A stretch of 64,000 nucleotides of DNA from Streptosporangium subroseum (lineage in GTDB: Bacteria > Actinomycetota > Actinomycetes > Streptosporangiales > Streptosporangiaceae): assembly GCF_900188345.1 (NCBI RefSeq), contig NZ_FZOD01000029.1:41370-105369 (forward strand), written 5' to 3'. Within the stretch, counting starts at the first letter, position 1. Each line of letters starts with the position of its first letter. Under the pieces are notes generated by a model, which was not told the origin of the DNA, ran no database searches, and saw only the letters and a list, made by a program, of their open reading frames with translations. Below, piece by piece: positions 51,940-60,477 of the stretch. The position numbers and the translations under genes are program-made.

Positions 51940-52770
51940 ATGGCTGAGGGTGATCGTGAGCGGTTGCGCGCGTCCTTTACCGAGGACGCCGAGCTGTACG
52001 ACCAGGCGCGTCCGGGCTATCCGCCGGAGCTGTTCGACGACCTGGCGGAGCTGACCGGGATCGGACCGGGCTGCCGGGTGCTGGAGGTCGGCCCCGGGAC
52101 GGGGCAGGCCACCGTGCCGCTGGCCGAGCGCGGCTGCCACATCGTCGCGGTGGAGCTGGGGGCGGAGATGGCGGAGATGGCCCGCCGCAACCTGGCCCGC
52201 TTCCCGTCGGTCCACGTCGTGACCGCGGCGTTCGAGGACTGGCCGCCGCCTGCCGAGCCGTTCGACGTGGTGGTCTCCGCGACCGCGTTCCACTGGATCG
52301 ATCCGGCCGTGCGCATGGTGAGGGCGGCGGACGCCCTGCGCGCCGGGGGCGCGCTGGCCACGATCGCCACGCACCACGTCAAGGGAGGGAGCACGGACTT
52401 CTTCGCCGCAGCGCAGACCTGCTACGAACGCTTCGACCCGGCGACGCCACCGGATGTGCGTCTCCAGCCCGCGGCTGAGATCCCCTACGACGACGAACCG
52501 GAGCCGTCGGGCCGATTCGGAGCGCCGGTCTTCCGCCGGCACGAATGGGAGCAGACGTACTCGACCGCCGAATATCTGAACCTGCTGCGCACCTACTCGG
52601 GCCACCGGACGCTCGAATCGGTTGCCCGGGCCGGCCTGCTGGACTGCATCGCGCGCCTGATCGAGGACCGCCACGGCGGGCAGATCACCAAGCGCTACCT
52701 GACCGAGTTGCGCGTGGCGCGTCGAGGTCCTGCTCACGACATTCCGGACGCGCTCCAGCGGCGGGGATGA
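51940..52770 (+). CDS. SAM-dependent methyltransferase (class I)
   Basis: 276 residues. Motif I is GCRVLEVGPGTGQATVPLAE (residues ~46-65), then VAVELGAEMAEMARRNL and FDVVVSATAFHWIDPAVRMV. It shares the N-terminal AELYDQARPGYPPELFDDL block with the methyltransferase at 29373-30137, so both are in one small-molecule methyltransferase subfamily. TAGCCT lies 7 nt before the ATG with no ribosome site, suggesting a leaderless mRNA. Confidence 0.9.
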   Translation: MAEGDRERLRASFTEDAELYDQARPGYPPELFDDLAELTGIGPGCRVLEVGPGTGQATVPLAERGCHIVAVELGAEMAEMARRNLARFPSVHVVTAAFEDWPPPAEPFDVVVSATAFHWIDPAVRMVRAADALRAGGALATIATHHVKGGSTDFFAAAQTCYERFDPATPPDVRLQPAAEIPYDDEPEPSGRFGAPVFRRHEWEQTYSTAEYLNLLRTYSGHRTLESVARAGLLDCIARLIEDRHGGQITKRYLTELRVARRGPAHDIPDALQRRG

Positions 52771-52805
52771 TCCGCAGCACGAATTCTCCAAACGAGAGAA
52801 TCGGA

Positions 52806-54056
52806 CTATCGGTGGACGGTCAGAAGGGTGTGGTGGTCGGTGCCGTCGGAGCCGTCCGGGTCGGCGTGTACGGTGGCCGCGCTCAGGCGAGGCAGATGGT
52901 GGATCAGCCGGTGCTCGGCCCGCACCGCCACGGCGTGAGCCTGGACCAGCGACAGGTCGTGGTCCACCACGATGTCCACCTCGGCGCGGAGCGCGTGACC
53001 GATCCAGCGGAGCCGTACCGACCCCACGTGCCGGACGCCCGGCGTCGAGGTGAGGATCTGTTCGGCCTGGTCGACCAGGGCCGGATCGACGGCGTCCATC
53101 AGCCGGTGGTAGATCTCCCGGGCCGCGTCCCGCAGCACGAAGCAGATCGCGACGGTGATCAGCAGGCCGACGATCGGGTCGGCGATCGGCCATCCCAGTG
53201 CCGCGCCGCCCGCGCTGAGCAGCACGGCCAGGGAGGTGAAGCCGTCGGTGCGGGCGTGTAGCCCGTCGGCGACCAGCGCGGCCGAGCCGATCTGGCGGCC
53301 GACCCTGATCCGGTAGCGGGCCACCCACTCGTTGCCGAGGAAACCGGCCACTCCGGCGGCGGCGACCCAGCCGAGCGCCTGCACGTCCTGGGGGTCGATC
53401 AGGCGCTTGACGGCCTCGTACCCGGCGAACGCGGCCGAGGCCGCGATGACGGCCACGATGACGATCCCCGCCAGGTCCTCGGCTCTGCCGTAGCCGTAGG
53501 TGAAGCGCCGGGTGGCCATCCGCCGCCCCAGGGAGAAGGCGATCGCCAGCGGCACCGCCGTCAGGGCGTCGGCGAAGTTGTGCAACGTGTCGCCCAGCAG
53601 CGCCACCGAGCCGGAGAACGCCACGATCACCGCCTGGATGAGCGCGGTGGCCGTGAGTACGACAAAGGAGATGGCCAGCACGCGCATGCCGCGGCTGCTG
53701 GATTCCAGGGCCGCGTCGGTCTTGTCGGCGCTGTCGTGGCTGTGCGGCGTGAGGGCGTGACCGGCTCGCGTCATCAAGCGCCTGAACCGGCCGCCTCCGA
53801 CCGGCTCTTCGCGTCCATGCTCATGCCCATGGCCATGCTCAGGGCCATGCCCATGCTCATGGCCGCGCTCATGCCCGTGGCCGCGCCCATGCTCATGGCC
53901 GCGCTCATGCCCGTGGCCGTGCTCATGCTCATGGCCGCGCTCGTGATCGTGGCTGTGCTCGTGATCGTGGCCGTGCTCGTTCCCATGGCCACGCCCGTGG
54001 CCGTACTCGTCGTGTCCATGAGGGGACAAAAAACCGGCGTCCTGCTGGTCGGACAT
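52806..54056 (-). CDS. Cation diffusion facilitator (zinc exporter) with His-rich N terminus
   Basis: 416 residues. Residues ~12-82 are a striking run of about 30 His with Gly/Glu/Asp/Arg (EHGHGHERGHEHGRGHGHER type), likely a metal-sensing or buffering tail. Six membrane segments follow, with the transport-site Asp pair in SGSVALLGDTLHNFADALTA (HxxxD type) and LVADGLHARTDGFTSLAVLL. The C-terminal cytoplasmic dimer domain is DQAEQILTSTPGVRHVGSVR. It exports Zn or a similar divalent ion. An ArsR/SmtB regulator is divergent 48 bp away. Confidence 0.92.
   Translation of the reverse strand: MSDQQDAGFLSPHGHDEYGHGRGHGNEHGHDHEHSHDHERGHEHEHGHGHERGHEHGRGHGHERGHEHGHGPEHGHGHEHGREEPVGGGRFRRLMTRAGHALTPHSHDSADKTDAALESSSRGMRVLAISFVVLTATALIQAVIVAFSGSVALLGDTLHNFADALTAVPLAIAFSLGRRMATRRFTYGYGRAEDLAGIVIVAVIAASAAFAGYEAVKRLIDPQDVQALGWVAAAGVAGFLGNEWVARYRIRVGRQIGSAALVADGLHARTDGFTSLAVLLSAGGAALGWPIADPIVGLLITVAICFVLRDAAREIYHRLMDAVDPALVDQAEQILTSTPGVRHVGSVRLRWIGHALRAEVDIVVDHDLSLVQAHAVAVRAEHRLIHHLPRLSAATVHADPDGSDGTDHHTLLTVHR
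53809..54029 (-). repeat. Tandem His-rich coding repeat
   Basis: About 220 bp of repeating CATGAGCAC/GGCCACGAG-like 6-bp and 12-18-bp units within the CDF gene, encoding G-H-E-H-G-H-style repeats. The repetition is at DNA level, so copy number can vary. Confidence 0.75.
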
Positions 54057-54104
54057 CGCTACCTCACTTGCGATCGGTGGCCTTCGCCCGGAGTATATGT
54101 AGTC

Positions 54105-54464
54105 ATGTATGCACGCGACAACGAATTAGGTGCCAACCTGTTGCAGGAGCAACCCACCGGCGCCCAGGTGGAGGCCGCCGTCGAGGCCTTCCGGATGCTC
54201 AGCGACGCCACCCGGTTGCGCCTGATGTGGCTGCTGGCCTCCGGCGAGTACGACGTGGGTTCGCTCGCCGAGGCCATCTCCGTCGCACGCCCCTCGGTCT
54301 CCCAGCACCTGGCCAAACTCCGTCTCGCCGGTCTGGTCCATGCCCGGAGGGACGGCCGCCGCGTGCTGTATCGCGCTCGCGACTCCCATGTGCGCAACCT
54401 CATCGGGGAGGCGCTCTTTCACGCCGATCACGAGGTCTCCGGCATCCCCCGCCACGAGGACTGA
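54105..54464 (+). CDS. ArsR/SmtB-family metal-responsive repressor
   Basis: 119 residues from ATG 54105. The winged helix is EAFRMLSDATRLRLMWLLAS, SLAEAISVARPSVSQHLAKL and HARRDGRRVLYRARD. The last helix carries D-S-H, then 10 residues later H-A-D-H-E, the alpha-5 Zn/Co site (Asp, His, His, Glu/His) of SmtB/CzrA-type sensors. No alpha-3 Cys pair is present, so Zn or Co rather than Cd/Pb/As is expected. It is divergent from the CDF exporter, its obvious target. Confidence 0.92.
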   Translation: MYARDNELGANLLQEQPTGAQVEAAVEAFRMLSDATRLRLMWLLASGEYDVGSLAEAISVARPSVSQHLAKLRLAGLVHARRDGRRVLYRARDSHVRNLIGEALFHADHEVSGIPRHED

Positions 54465-54545
54465 GGCGATCACCTCGCCCGTCCCAGGCTCAGGATCGCC
54501 TCCGCCCCAGGAGCGCGTGGGCGCACCGATCCTCGGCGGAGGGGC

Positions 54546-55199
54546 TCATCGGCCCGGTCGCGGTGTCTGGGAGCGGAAGCTCTGGCCGAGCTCGGGGCCG
54601 AGCCCGAAATAGTGGCGGAAATTGTAGATCAGCGGGCTCCACAGGGCTGGGTCGATGTGCTGGGTGCCGGGCACGACGATGCGCGGGTCCGCGTGGACCT
54701 TGAGCACGTGGGCTTCCACGATGAGGAAATCGTCGGAGGCGTCGGGCCGGACCCGTACGGTGCGGGCCTCCATCTGGATCGGGCATTCGGCGACCCGAGG
54801 CGGGCGAACCAGGTCGGAAGGTTCAGGTCACAGGTCGGCGGCCTCGAACTTGTCCGGCTCGAAGCGGAACGCGCCTTGCTTGTGCGCCGGGACCGGGTCG
54901 CGCCCCGTCAGCGGAGCGAGGCGTTCTATCGCCGGCCACTGCCGCGGCTGCGGCAGGTTGATCACCAGGTCGGGCCGGGCGGCCAGGTTCTGCCCGGTCT
55001 GGCCTTCGGCCCCCAGACCCAGGACGACCACCTGCCCGAGCGCCCAGGCGGAGGACATCGGAGCGAGGTTGAACGAGCCGTCCTCGTTCTCGGTCGAGAG
55101 CACCACGACCGGTGTCCCGAAGTACAGAATGCTCGGCGTGATGGTCACGTGGTCGGCTGCCAGGTCAGTGGTGATGCCGCGATGTGGCGCGATGTTCAT
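54546..55199 (-). pseudogene. Flavin reductase-like protein interrupted by one in-frame stop
   Basis: One frame runs from ATG 55199 to the stop at 54546 (217 codons, full length for FMN-binding flavin reductase-like proteins) with a single TGA at 54828-54830. The first part reads TITPSILYFGTPVVVLSTEN, FNLAPMSSAWALGQVVVLGL and ending RFEPDKFEAADL; the second continues PEPSDLVRPPRVAECPIQME, DDFLIVEAHVLKVHADPRIV, WSPLIYNFRHYFGLG. Alignment to the usual family order is unbroken across the stop. So this is a recent nonsense mutation, a sequencing error or readthrough. A CGA to TGA change would explain it. Confidence 0.8.
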
Positions 55200-55348
55200 G
55201 GGCTCGACCGTACGAGCGGATTACTTCGACGGCCGACGAAGGATCACAGATACAAGATGGATTTTCGACGTGCCGGGCCCGGGGGCGCTGCGAAGATTTC
55301 CTTCAGCGTCGAAATTCGATCTTCAGCCGTCCGTCGTCCGCTTTTCCG

Positions 55349-55972
55349 TCACCCACGCAGGCGCAGGAGATAGCCGGTGATGTGGTCGCGGGCGGCGGTG
55401 GCGGCGCGGGCGGCGAGGCCGTCGGTGTCCCGGGGCGGGCGGGCGCCTCTCGGGAGCATGGTGGCGTAGCCGTGCGTGGTGGACAGATGAACATAGACGA
55501 AGTCGGCGGTGTCGGCCCAGGAGGTGTCGGCGGGCAGGACGGCCGAGGCCAGGGCCATGAGGGTGTCCATGAAGCGGCGGCTCTGTTCCTGGACGATCTG
55601 GTGGTGGGGGCCCTTGAAGACGTAGACGTAGAGGAGGTCGACGCCGGCGCGATGGTCCAGGACGTAACGGGTGTAGGCGCCCGCGGTGGCGGCGAGCCGG
55701 TCGACCGGGTCGGGCCCCGCCTCCTCTGCCGCCCGGGCGAGGACCTCGGTGAGGGTGGCGATGACGTCGGCCGCGCAGGCGGCCAGCAGCGCCTCACGAT
55801 CGGGAAAGTGACGGTAGGGCGCGGCCGACGACACACCCGCCCGGACGGCGACCTTGGCCACGGAGAAACCCTCGACGCCCTTCTCCGCCAGGAGCGCGAT
55901 GCCTTCGCGGATCAACTCGGCACGCAGGTCGCCGTGGTGGTAGCCACGTCGTGGTGTCGTGGGGCTGCTCAC
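55349..55972 (-). CDS. TetR-family regulator
   Basis: 207 residues. Helix-turn-helix at residues ~15-58 (RAELIREGIALLAEKGVEGF, VAVRAGVSSAAPYRHFPDRE), then a helical ligand domain (AGAYTRYVLDHRAGVDLLYV). It is divergent from the aldo-keto reductase gene, with a nested palindrome in between. Confidence 0.92.
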   Translation of the reverse strand: MSSPTTPRRGYHHGDLRAELIREGIALLAEKGVEGFSVAKVAVRAGVSSAAPYRHFPDREALLAACAADVIATLTEVLARAAEEAGPDPVDRLAATAGAYTRYVLDHRAGVDLLYVYVFKGPHHQIVQEQSRRFMDTLMALASAVLPADTSWADTADFVYVHLSTTHGYATMLPRGARPPRDTDGLAARAATAARDHITGYLLRLRG

Positions 55973-55989
55973 GGCGGATGCCTCTCCCC

Positions 55990-56032
55990 GATGTTAGAGT
56001 ATTCTTACTTAATGTAAGAACACTTTAACATC
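55990..56032. promoter_or_regulatory. Nested 43-bp palindrome, TetR operator
   Basis: Inner arms TTCTTAC (56002-56008) and GTAAGAA (56014-56020) are nested in outer arms GATGTTA (55990-55996) and TAACATC (56026-56032), with 5-nt spacers throughout. It is AT-rich in a GC-rich window and lies between the divergent TetR and aldo-keto reductase genes. Confidence 0.85.
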
Positions 56033-56099
56033 AAAAAAAGCAGAGGTCGGAGCCCGTTTTACGAGGGCGGGCCCCGGCCGCGGAGAAAGAGGACGCACC

Positions 56100-57074
56100 A
56101 TGCAGCAGCGAGACCTCGGACAGCAGGGCCTGACGGTGTCGGCGCTGGGATACGGCGCGATGGGGATCTCCCTGGCGTACGGCCCCTCGGACAAGAAGGA
56201 GGGGGCCGCGACGATCCGCCGAGCCCACGAGCTGGGCGTGACGTTCTTCGACACGGCCGAGCTGTACGGGCAGGGCGAGAACGAGCGGATCGTCGGGGCC
56301 GCGCTCGCACCGGTCCGGGACGAGGTCGTCATCGCCACCAAGTTCGGGTTCGACTTCACCGGCACCCGGCAGGGCGGTGTCGACAGCCGTCCCGAGCACA
56401 TCCGCGAGGTCGTCGACAACAGCCTGCGCTACCTCGGCGTCGACGTCATCGACGTGCTCTACCAGCACCGCGTCGATCCCAGCGTGCCGATCGAGGACGT
56501 GGCCGGGACGGTCAAGGAGTTCGTCGACGCCGGCAAGGTCCGTTACTTCGGCCTGAGCGAGGCGGGCGAGAACACCATCCGCCGCGCGCACGCCGTCCAG
56601 CCCGTCTCGGTTCTGCAGACCGAGTACTCCCTGTTCGAGCGCGACGCCGAGATCCTCTTCCCCGCCCTGCGCGAACTCGGGATCGGGTTCGTCCCCTACT
56701 CGCCGCTCGGCCGGGGCTTCCTCACCGGCCAGGCCAAGCCCGGCGCCGAATACGACCACACCGACATGCGCAGCTGGGACGCCCGCTTCCAGCCCGGCAA
56801 TTACGAGAAGAACCTGGAGGCCACCCACCGGCTCGCCGAACTGGCCGCCGTCAAGGACGCCACCGTCGCCCAGCTCGCCCTGGCCTGGCTTCTCGCCCAG
56901 GGCGACGACATCGTCCCCATCCCCGGCACCCGCAGCTCCCAGCGACTGGAGGAGAACGTCGCCGCCGCCGACCTCACCCTCAACGACGCCGATCTGAAGC
57001 TCATCGCCGAAATCCTCCCGTCCGGCGGCTTCGGCGCCCGCTACCCCGAGGCGCACCTCCCCACCTGGGACTGA
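56100..57074 (+). CDS. Aldo/keto reductase
   Basis: 324 residues. The catalytic tetrad is visible: Asp and Tyr in TFFDTAELYGQGENE, Lys in VVIATKFGFDF, His in DVLYQHRVDPSVP. NADPH-binding segments are YSPLGRGFLTGQ and IPGTRSSQRLEENVAA. It belongs to the AKR11/13-like group that reduces aldehydes and ketones. It is probably repressed by the divergent TetR through the nested palindrome. Confidence 0.95.
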   Translation: MQQRDLGQQGLTVSALGYGAMGISLAYGPSDKKEGAATIRRAHELGVTFFDTAELYGQGENERIVGAALAPVRDEVVIATKFGFDFTGTRQGGVDSRPEHIREVVDNSLRYLGVDVIDVLYQHRVDPSVPIEDVAGTVKEFVDAGKVRYFGLSEAGENTIRRAHAVQPVSVLQTEYSLFERDAEILFPALRELGIGFVPYSPLGRGFLTGQAKPGAEYDHTDMRSWDARFQPGNYEKNLEATHRLAELAAVKDATVAQLALAWLLAQGDDIVPIPGTRSSQRLEENVAAADLTLNDADLKLIAEILPSGGFGARYPEAHLPTWD

Positions 57075-57294
57075 CCCACCACGACAACCGGGTGCGTGAG
57101 ATCTCAAACGATCACTCGGAGGGCAATCTCTTCCCGGCCTCACCCCTGGCCTGGCGCTCCGCATGCGAGAGCCGGTTCGGGTACCACTCGGCGAACGTCG
57201 CGCGGCGGAGGGCAACCCTGTCCGAGGCCAATGCTCACCCCCTTCACAGGGTCTTGTGACCTATGTGGTCCACTGGCCAAGGGGGGGTCGGAGG

Positions 57295-58716
57295 ATGAAC
57301 GAGAGACGCCGAATCTCGATTACAACCCGTATCACTCTGTTCACCGGAGTGGTGGCGGCCCTGCTGTGCGCGCTGATGGCCACGGTGCTCATGGTCGCCA
57401 TTCACCGTTTCGCCACGGCGTCCCTCACCGAGGAGATCGTCGCGGACGGCGGCCGCATAGCCATCCAGGTGGAGCGGGGCCGGGTGGACTACCCGCTTGC
57501 GCGGCGCCAGTCCCGCAGGCTCCAAATCGTCGACACAAAGGGCCAGGTCATCGCCTCGACCCAGATACTTCAGGGCAAGCCGCCCATGGCGACGTTCACC
57601 CCCGGCGACAAGAGCCTTGCCACCTCCATCGTGTGCGGCGGAGTCTTTCCTGCCCACGAATGCAACATCGTGGCCGCGCAGCGGGCTCACCGGCCGGACG
57701 GGGAATGGATCGTCTACAGCGCCTCCCCGGTGATCCCTTGGTGGATCGATCCCCGACTGGCCGCGGTGGTGGGCGGGGCCGCGCTGCTGTCCGCCGCGGC
57801 CGTCACCTACCTCGGCCGCCGGATCTCCGCCGCGTCCCTGCGGCCGGTGAACGCCATCCGGGCGGAACTCGACGAGATCAACGCGACCTCCCTGGGCCGC
57901 CGGGTGCCCGTGCCGCCCAGCGATGACGAGATCCACGATCTGGCCGTCAGCGTCAACCACACGCTGGGCCGCCTGCAGGCCGCGGTGGAACAGCAGCGCC
58001 AGTTCGCCTCGGACGCCTCCCACGACCTGCGCAGCCCCATCGCCGCCATGCGCGCCGAGGTGGAGGACGCCCTGCTCGCGCCTCGGGAAACCAGCGTGAC
58101 CAAGCTGGGGCACACCATCCTGGGCAGCCTGGAGCGGCTTCAGGCGATCGTCCAGGACCTGCTGATCATCGCCCGACTGGACGCGGGAAGTCCGGGCGCC
58201 CGCGAGCCGATCGACCTGGCCGAACTCGCCACCGCGGAGTGCCAGACGCGCCACCACATGAGAAAAAGATGCGAATGCCCGCTCAAACCCGGTGTCGTGG
58301 TGATCGGTGACCGGTTGCGGCTGGGTCGCCTGCTGACCAACCTCCTCGACAACGCCGAACGGCACGCCGACAGCATGATCACCATCACCGTACGGCGCGC
58401 GCCGGGCGACGGGCAGCGCTTCCCGCACGGCATGGCGGTGCTGGAGGTGGTCGACGACGGGCAGGGCATCGATCCGGACAAGCGCGAACTGGTGTTCCAG
58501 CGCTTCGCCCGGCTGGACGCCGCCCGCAACAGGGACGCCGGGGGCACCGGGCTGGGCCTGCCGATCGCCCGGCAGATCGCCGAGACGAGCGGGGGCAGCC
58601 TCCAGATCGAGGACAGCCCCCGCGGCGCGCGTTTTGTCCTGCGCCTCCCCCTTCGCGCGCCCGACCCCGTCTCCGCCCCGGCCCTGCAGCCGGACGGAGC
58701 AGATGGTTCCCGCTAG
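57295..58716 (+). CDS. Sensor histidine kinase, orphan
   Basis: 473 residues from ATG 57295 (GGAGG directly upstream); an open frame back to 57163 lacks a good start. Two membrane segments (LFTGVVAALLCALMATVLMV and LAAVVGGAALLSAAAVTYLG) bracket a ~120-residue sensor domain with Cys residues (SIVCGGVFPAHECNIVA). HAMP, then the HisKA His in SDASHDLRSPIAAMRAEV and ATPase boxes NLLDNAERHA, VDDGQGID and GGTGLGLPIA follow. All catalytic boxes are intact. No response regulator is on either side, which is unusual for this kinase type. Confidence 0.9.
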   Translation: MNERRRISITTRITLFTGVVAALLCALMATVLMVAIHRFATASLTEEIVADGGRIAIQVERGRVDYPLARRQSRRLQIVDTKGQVIASTQILQGKPPMATFTPGDKSLATSIVCGGVFPAHECNIVAAQRAHRPDGEWIVYSASPVIPWWIDPRLAAVVGGAALLSAAAVTYLGRRISAASLRPVNAIRAELDEINATSLGRRVPVPPSDDEIHDLAVSVNHTLGRLQAAVEQQRQFASDASHDLRSPIAAMRAEVEDALLAPRETSVTKLGHTILGSLERLQAIVQDLLIIARLDAGSPGAREPIDLAELATAECQTRHHMRKRCECPLKPGVVVIGDRLRLGRLLTNLLDNAERHADSMITITVRRAPGDGQRFPHGMAVLEVVDDGQGIDPDKRELVFQRFARLDAARNRDAGGTGLGLPIARQIAETSGGSLQIEDSPRGARFVLRLPLRAPDPVSAPALQPDGADGSR

Positions 58717-58736
58717 TGGACGGAGCGGATGGTTCC
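58692..58736. repeat. 19-bp direct repeat at convergent gene ends
   Basis: GGACGGAGCAGATGGTTCC (58692-58710, end of the kinase gene) and GGACGGAGCGGATGGTTCC (58718-58736, end of the SDR remnant) differ at one base and lie 26 bp apart. Confidence 0.8.
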
Positions 58737-59063
58737 GCCGTCGACGCGGATCGTCGCGCCGCTCACGTAGTCCGCGAGCGGGCCCGTCAGGTAGAGAACG
58801 GCGGCCGCGATCTCCTCGGGCCGGCCCAGCCGTCCGACGTCGTTCGGGACGAAGTCCTCCGCGGCGGCGCGTTCGATCTCCTCCCAGGTCTCGCCCCAGC
58901 CACGGGCCGATGCGACGCCGGTGAGATACTCCTGGACCGGCCCCGCCAGGATCGCTCCCGGCGAGACGACGTTCGAGGTCACACCCGAGTCCTTGAGGTC
59001 CCTCGCGAGAGAGACCGCGAGGTTGTGCCGGGCGGCCAGGGAGGCGTTGTAGTGGGGCGCGCC
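58713..59063 (-). pseudogene. SDR-family oxidoreductase, C-terminal remnant
   Basis: About 116 codons read PHYNASLAARHNLAVSLARD (the Tyr-x-x-x-Lys region with Arg in place of Lys), VTSNVVSPGAILAGPVQEYL, FVPNDVGRLGRPEEIAAAVL and SGATIRVDGGTIRSV, the classical end of an SDR. The Rossmann half is absent. The frame stays open to 59390, but from ~59063 upstream it is the reverse strand of the TetR remnant and the next gene. Confidence 0.7.
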
Positions 59064-59237
59064 GAGCTCCTGCCGTCCCTCATCGCGGGCGCCTGGATGA
59101 TGCGTAAGGTGATCGGTACCACCGCGCTCGCCGAAGCCGATCCCACCCTGCTCGCCGGCCGGATCGAAGTCCCGTTCCGGCTTCTCGTCGAACCGGACAC
59201 CGACCATGAGGCACCCATAAACCCGACAGGAGCATGA
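59058..59237 (+). pseudogene. TetR-family regulator, C-terminal remnant
   Basis: About 58 codons read AELLPSLIAGAWMMRKVIGT, TALAEADPTLLAGRIEVPFR and LLVEPDTDHEAPINPTGA, matching the C-terminal helices of TetR proteins (the GAWMMRKVIG helix). The helix-turn-helix and most of the ligand domain are missing. It abuts the SDR remnant head-to-head at ~59060, so one deletion removed both N-terminal halves. Confidence 0.55.
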
Positions 59238-59241
59238 CGTC

Positions 59242-60477
59242 ATGTCCGCACCCGCCACATTCGTGATCGCCGGCGGCGGCCTCGCCGCGGCCAAAACCGC
59301 CGAGGCCCTGCGCGAGCAGGGCTTCGACGGCCGGATCCTGCTGATCGGCGACGAGTCCCACCTGCCGTACGAGCGCCCGCCGCTGTCCAAGGACTACCTG
59401 CAGGGAAAGTCCGGACGAGAGAAGTTCATCGTCCACGACGGCGCCTGGTATCGCGATCATGACATCGAACTGCGCTCCGGCACCGCGGTGACCGGCATCG
59501 ACCGGGGCGGCCATCAGGTCATCCTGTCCGACGGCGAGCGAATCGGCTACGACAAGCTGCTACTGGCCACCGGTGCCACGCCCCGCCGCCTGACCGTCCC
59601 GGGTGCGGACCTGGACGGCGTGCTGTACCTGCGTACCGTGCAGGACAGCGAGCGCATCCGCGACACCCTGGCCACCGCGTCCCGGGTCGCGATCATCGGA
59701 GCGGGCTGGATCGGCCTGGAGGTCGCCGCCGCGGCCCGGGCCGCCGATGTGCGGGTGAGCGTCCTGGAGGCCGAACGGCAGCCGCTGCTGCGCGTGCTCG
59801 GCTCCCAGATCGCCTCCGTCTTCGCCGACCTGCACCGCGCCCACGACGTGGACCTGCGGCTGGGCGTGCAGGTCTCCGAGATCACGGGCGAGCACGGGAA
59901 GGTGCGAGGGGTACGGCTGGCGGACGGCACCCGCCTGGAGGTGGACGCGGTCATCGTCGGCATCGGCGCGGCCCCCAACACCGATCTCGCCGCCGCCGCC
60001 GGACTGGAGGTCGAGGACGGCGTACGGGTCGGCGCCGATCTGCGCACCTCGGATCCCGACATCTTCGCCGCCGGTGACGTCGTCAGCGCCTACCACCCGC
60101 TGCTGGGCACCCACATCCGGGTCGAGCACTGGGCCAACGCCCTCAACCAGCCCGCCGTCGCCGCCCGCGCCATGCTCGGGCAGGAGGTCGCCTACGACAG
60201 GCTGCCCTACTTCTACACCGACCAGTACGACCTCGGCATGGAGTACACCGGCTACATTCCGCCCGACCGCAACGACGACGTCGTCGTCCGGGGCGATCTC
60301 GCCTCCCGCCACTTCATCGCGTTCTGGCTCGACGACGGCAAGGTGGCGGCCGGCATGAACGTCAACATCTGGGATGTCACGGACCAGATCAAGGCCCTGA
60401 TCGGCTCGGGCGGCACCGTCGACCGGGACAGGCTCGCCGATCCCGACGTCCCGCTGCACGAGGCGGTCATCGGCTGA
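59242..60477 (+). CDS. NAD(P)H-ferredoxin/rubredoxin reductase-type FAD oxidoreductase
   Basis: 411 residues. The FAD site is FVIAGGGLAAAKTAEALREQ, the NAD site VAIIGAGWIGLEVAAAARAA, and the second FAD motif is DPDIFAAGDVVSAYHP. The C-terminal domain (FYTDQYDLGMEYTGYI, FIAFWLDDGKVAAGMNVNIW) matches reductases that serve P450s and ring dioxygenases (rhodocoxin or ferredoxin reductase type). The ATG is 9 nt after AGGAG. It could supply electrons to a ferredoxin for the P450 in this window, but no ferredoxin gene is adjacent. Confidence 0.93.
   Translation: MSAPATFVIAGGGLAAAKTAEALREQGFDGRILLIGDESHLPYERPPLSKDYLQGKSGREKFIVHDGAWYRDHDIELRSGTAVTGIDRGGHQVILSDGERIGYDKLLLATGATPRRLTVPGADLDGVLYLRTVQDSERIRDTLATASRVAIIGAGWIGLEVAAAARAADVRVSVLEAERQPLLRVLGSQIASVFADLHRAHDVDLRLGVQVSEITGEHGKVRGVRLADGTRLEVDAVIVGIGAAPNTDLAAAAGLEVEDGVRVGADLRTSDPDIFAAGDVVSAYHPLLGTHIRVEHWANALNQPAVAARAMLGQEVAYDRLPYFYTDQYDLGMEYTGYIPPDRNDDVVVRGDLASRHFIAFWLDDGKVAAGMNVNIWDVTDQIKALIGSGGTVDRDRLADPDVPLHEAVIG

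Noticed and set aside
54091..54113. GTATATGTAGTCATGTATGC as an ArsR operator before the CDF/ArsR pair
   Set aside because: The symmetry is too imperfect to call, although the position is right; noted for a binding test.
59063..59390. N-terminal extension of the SDR remnant frame
   Set aside because: It overlaps the TetR remnant and the start of the FAD reductase on the other strand and contains no SDR features.
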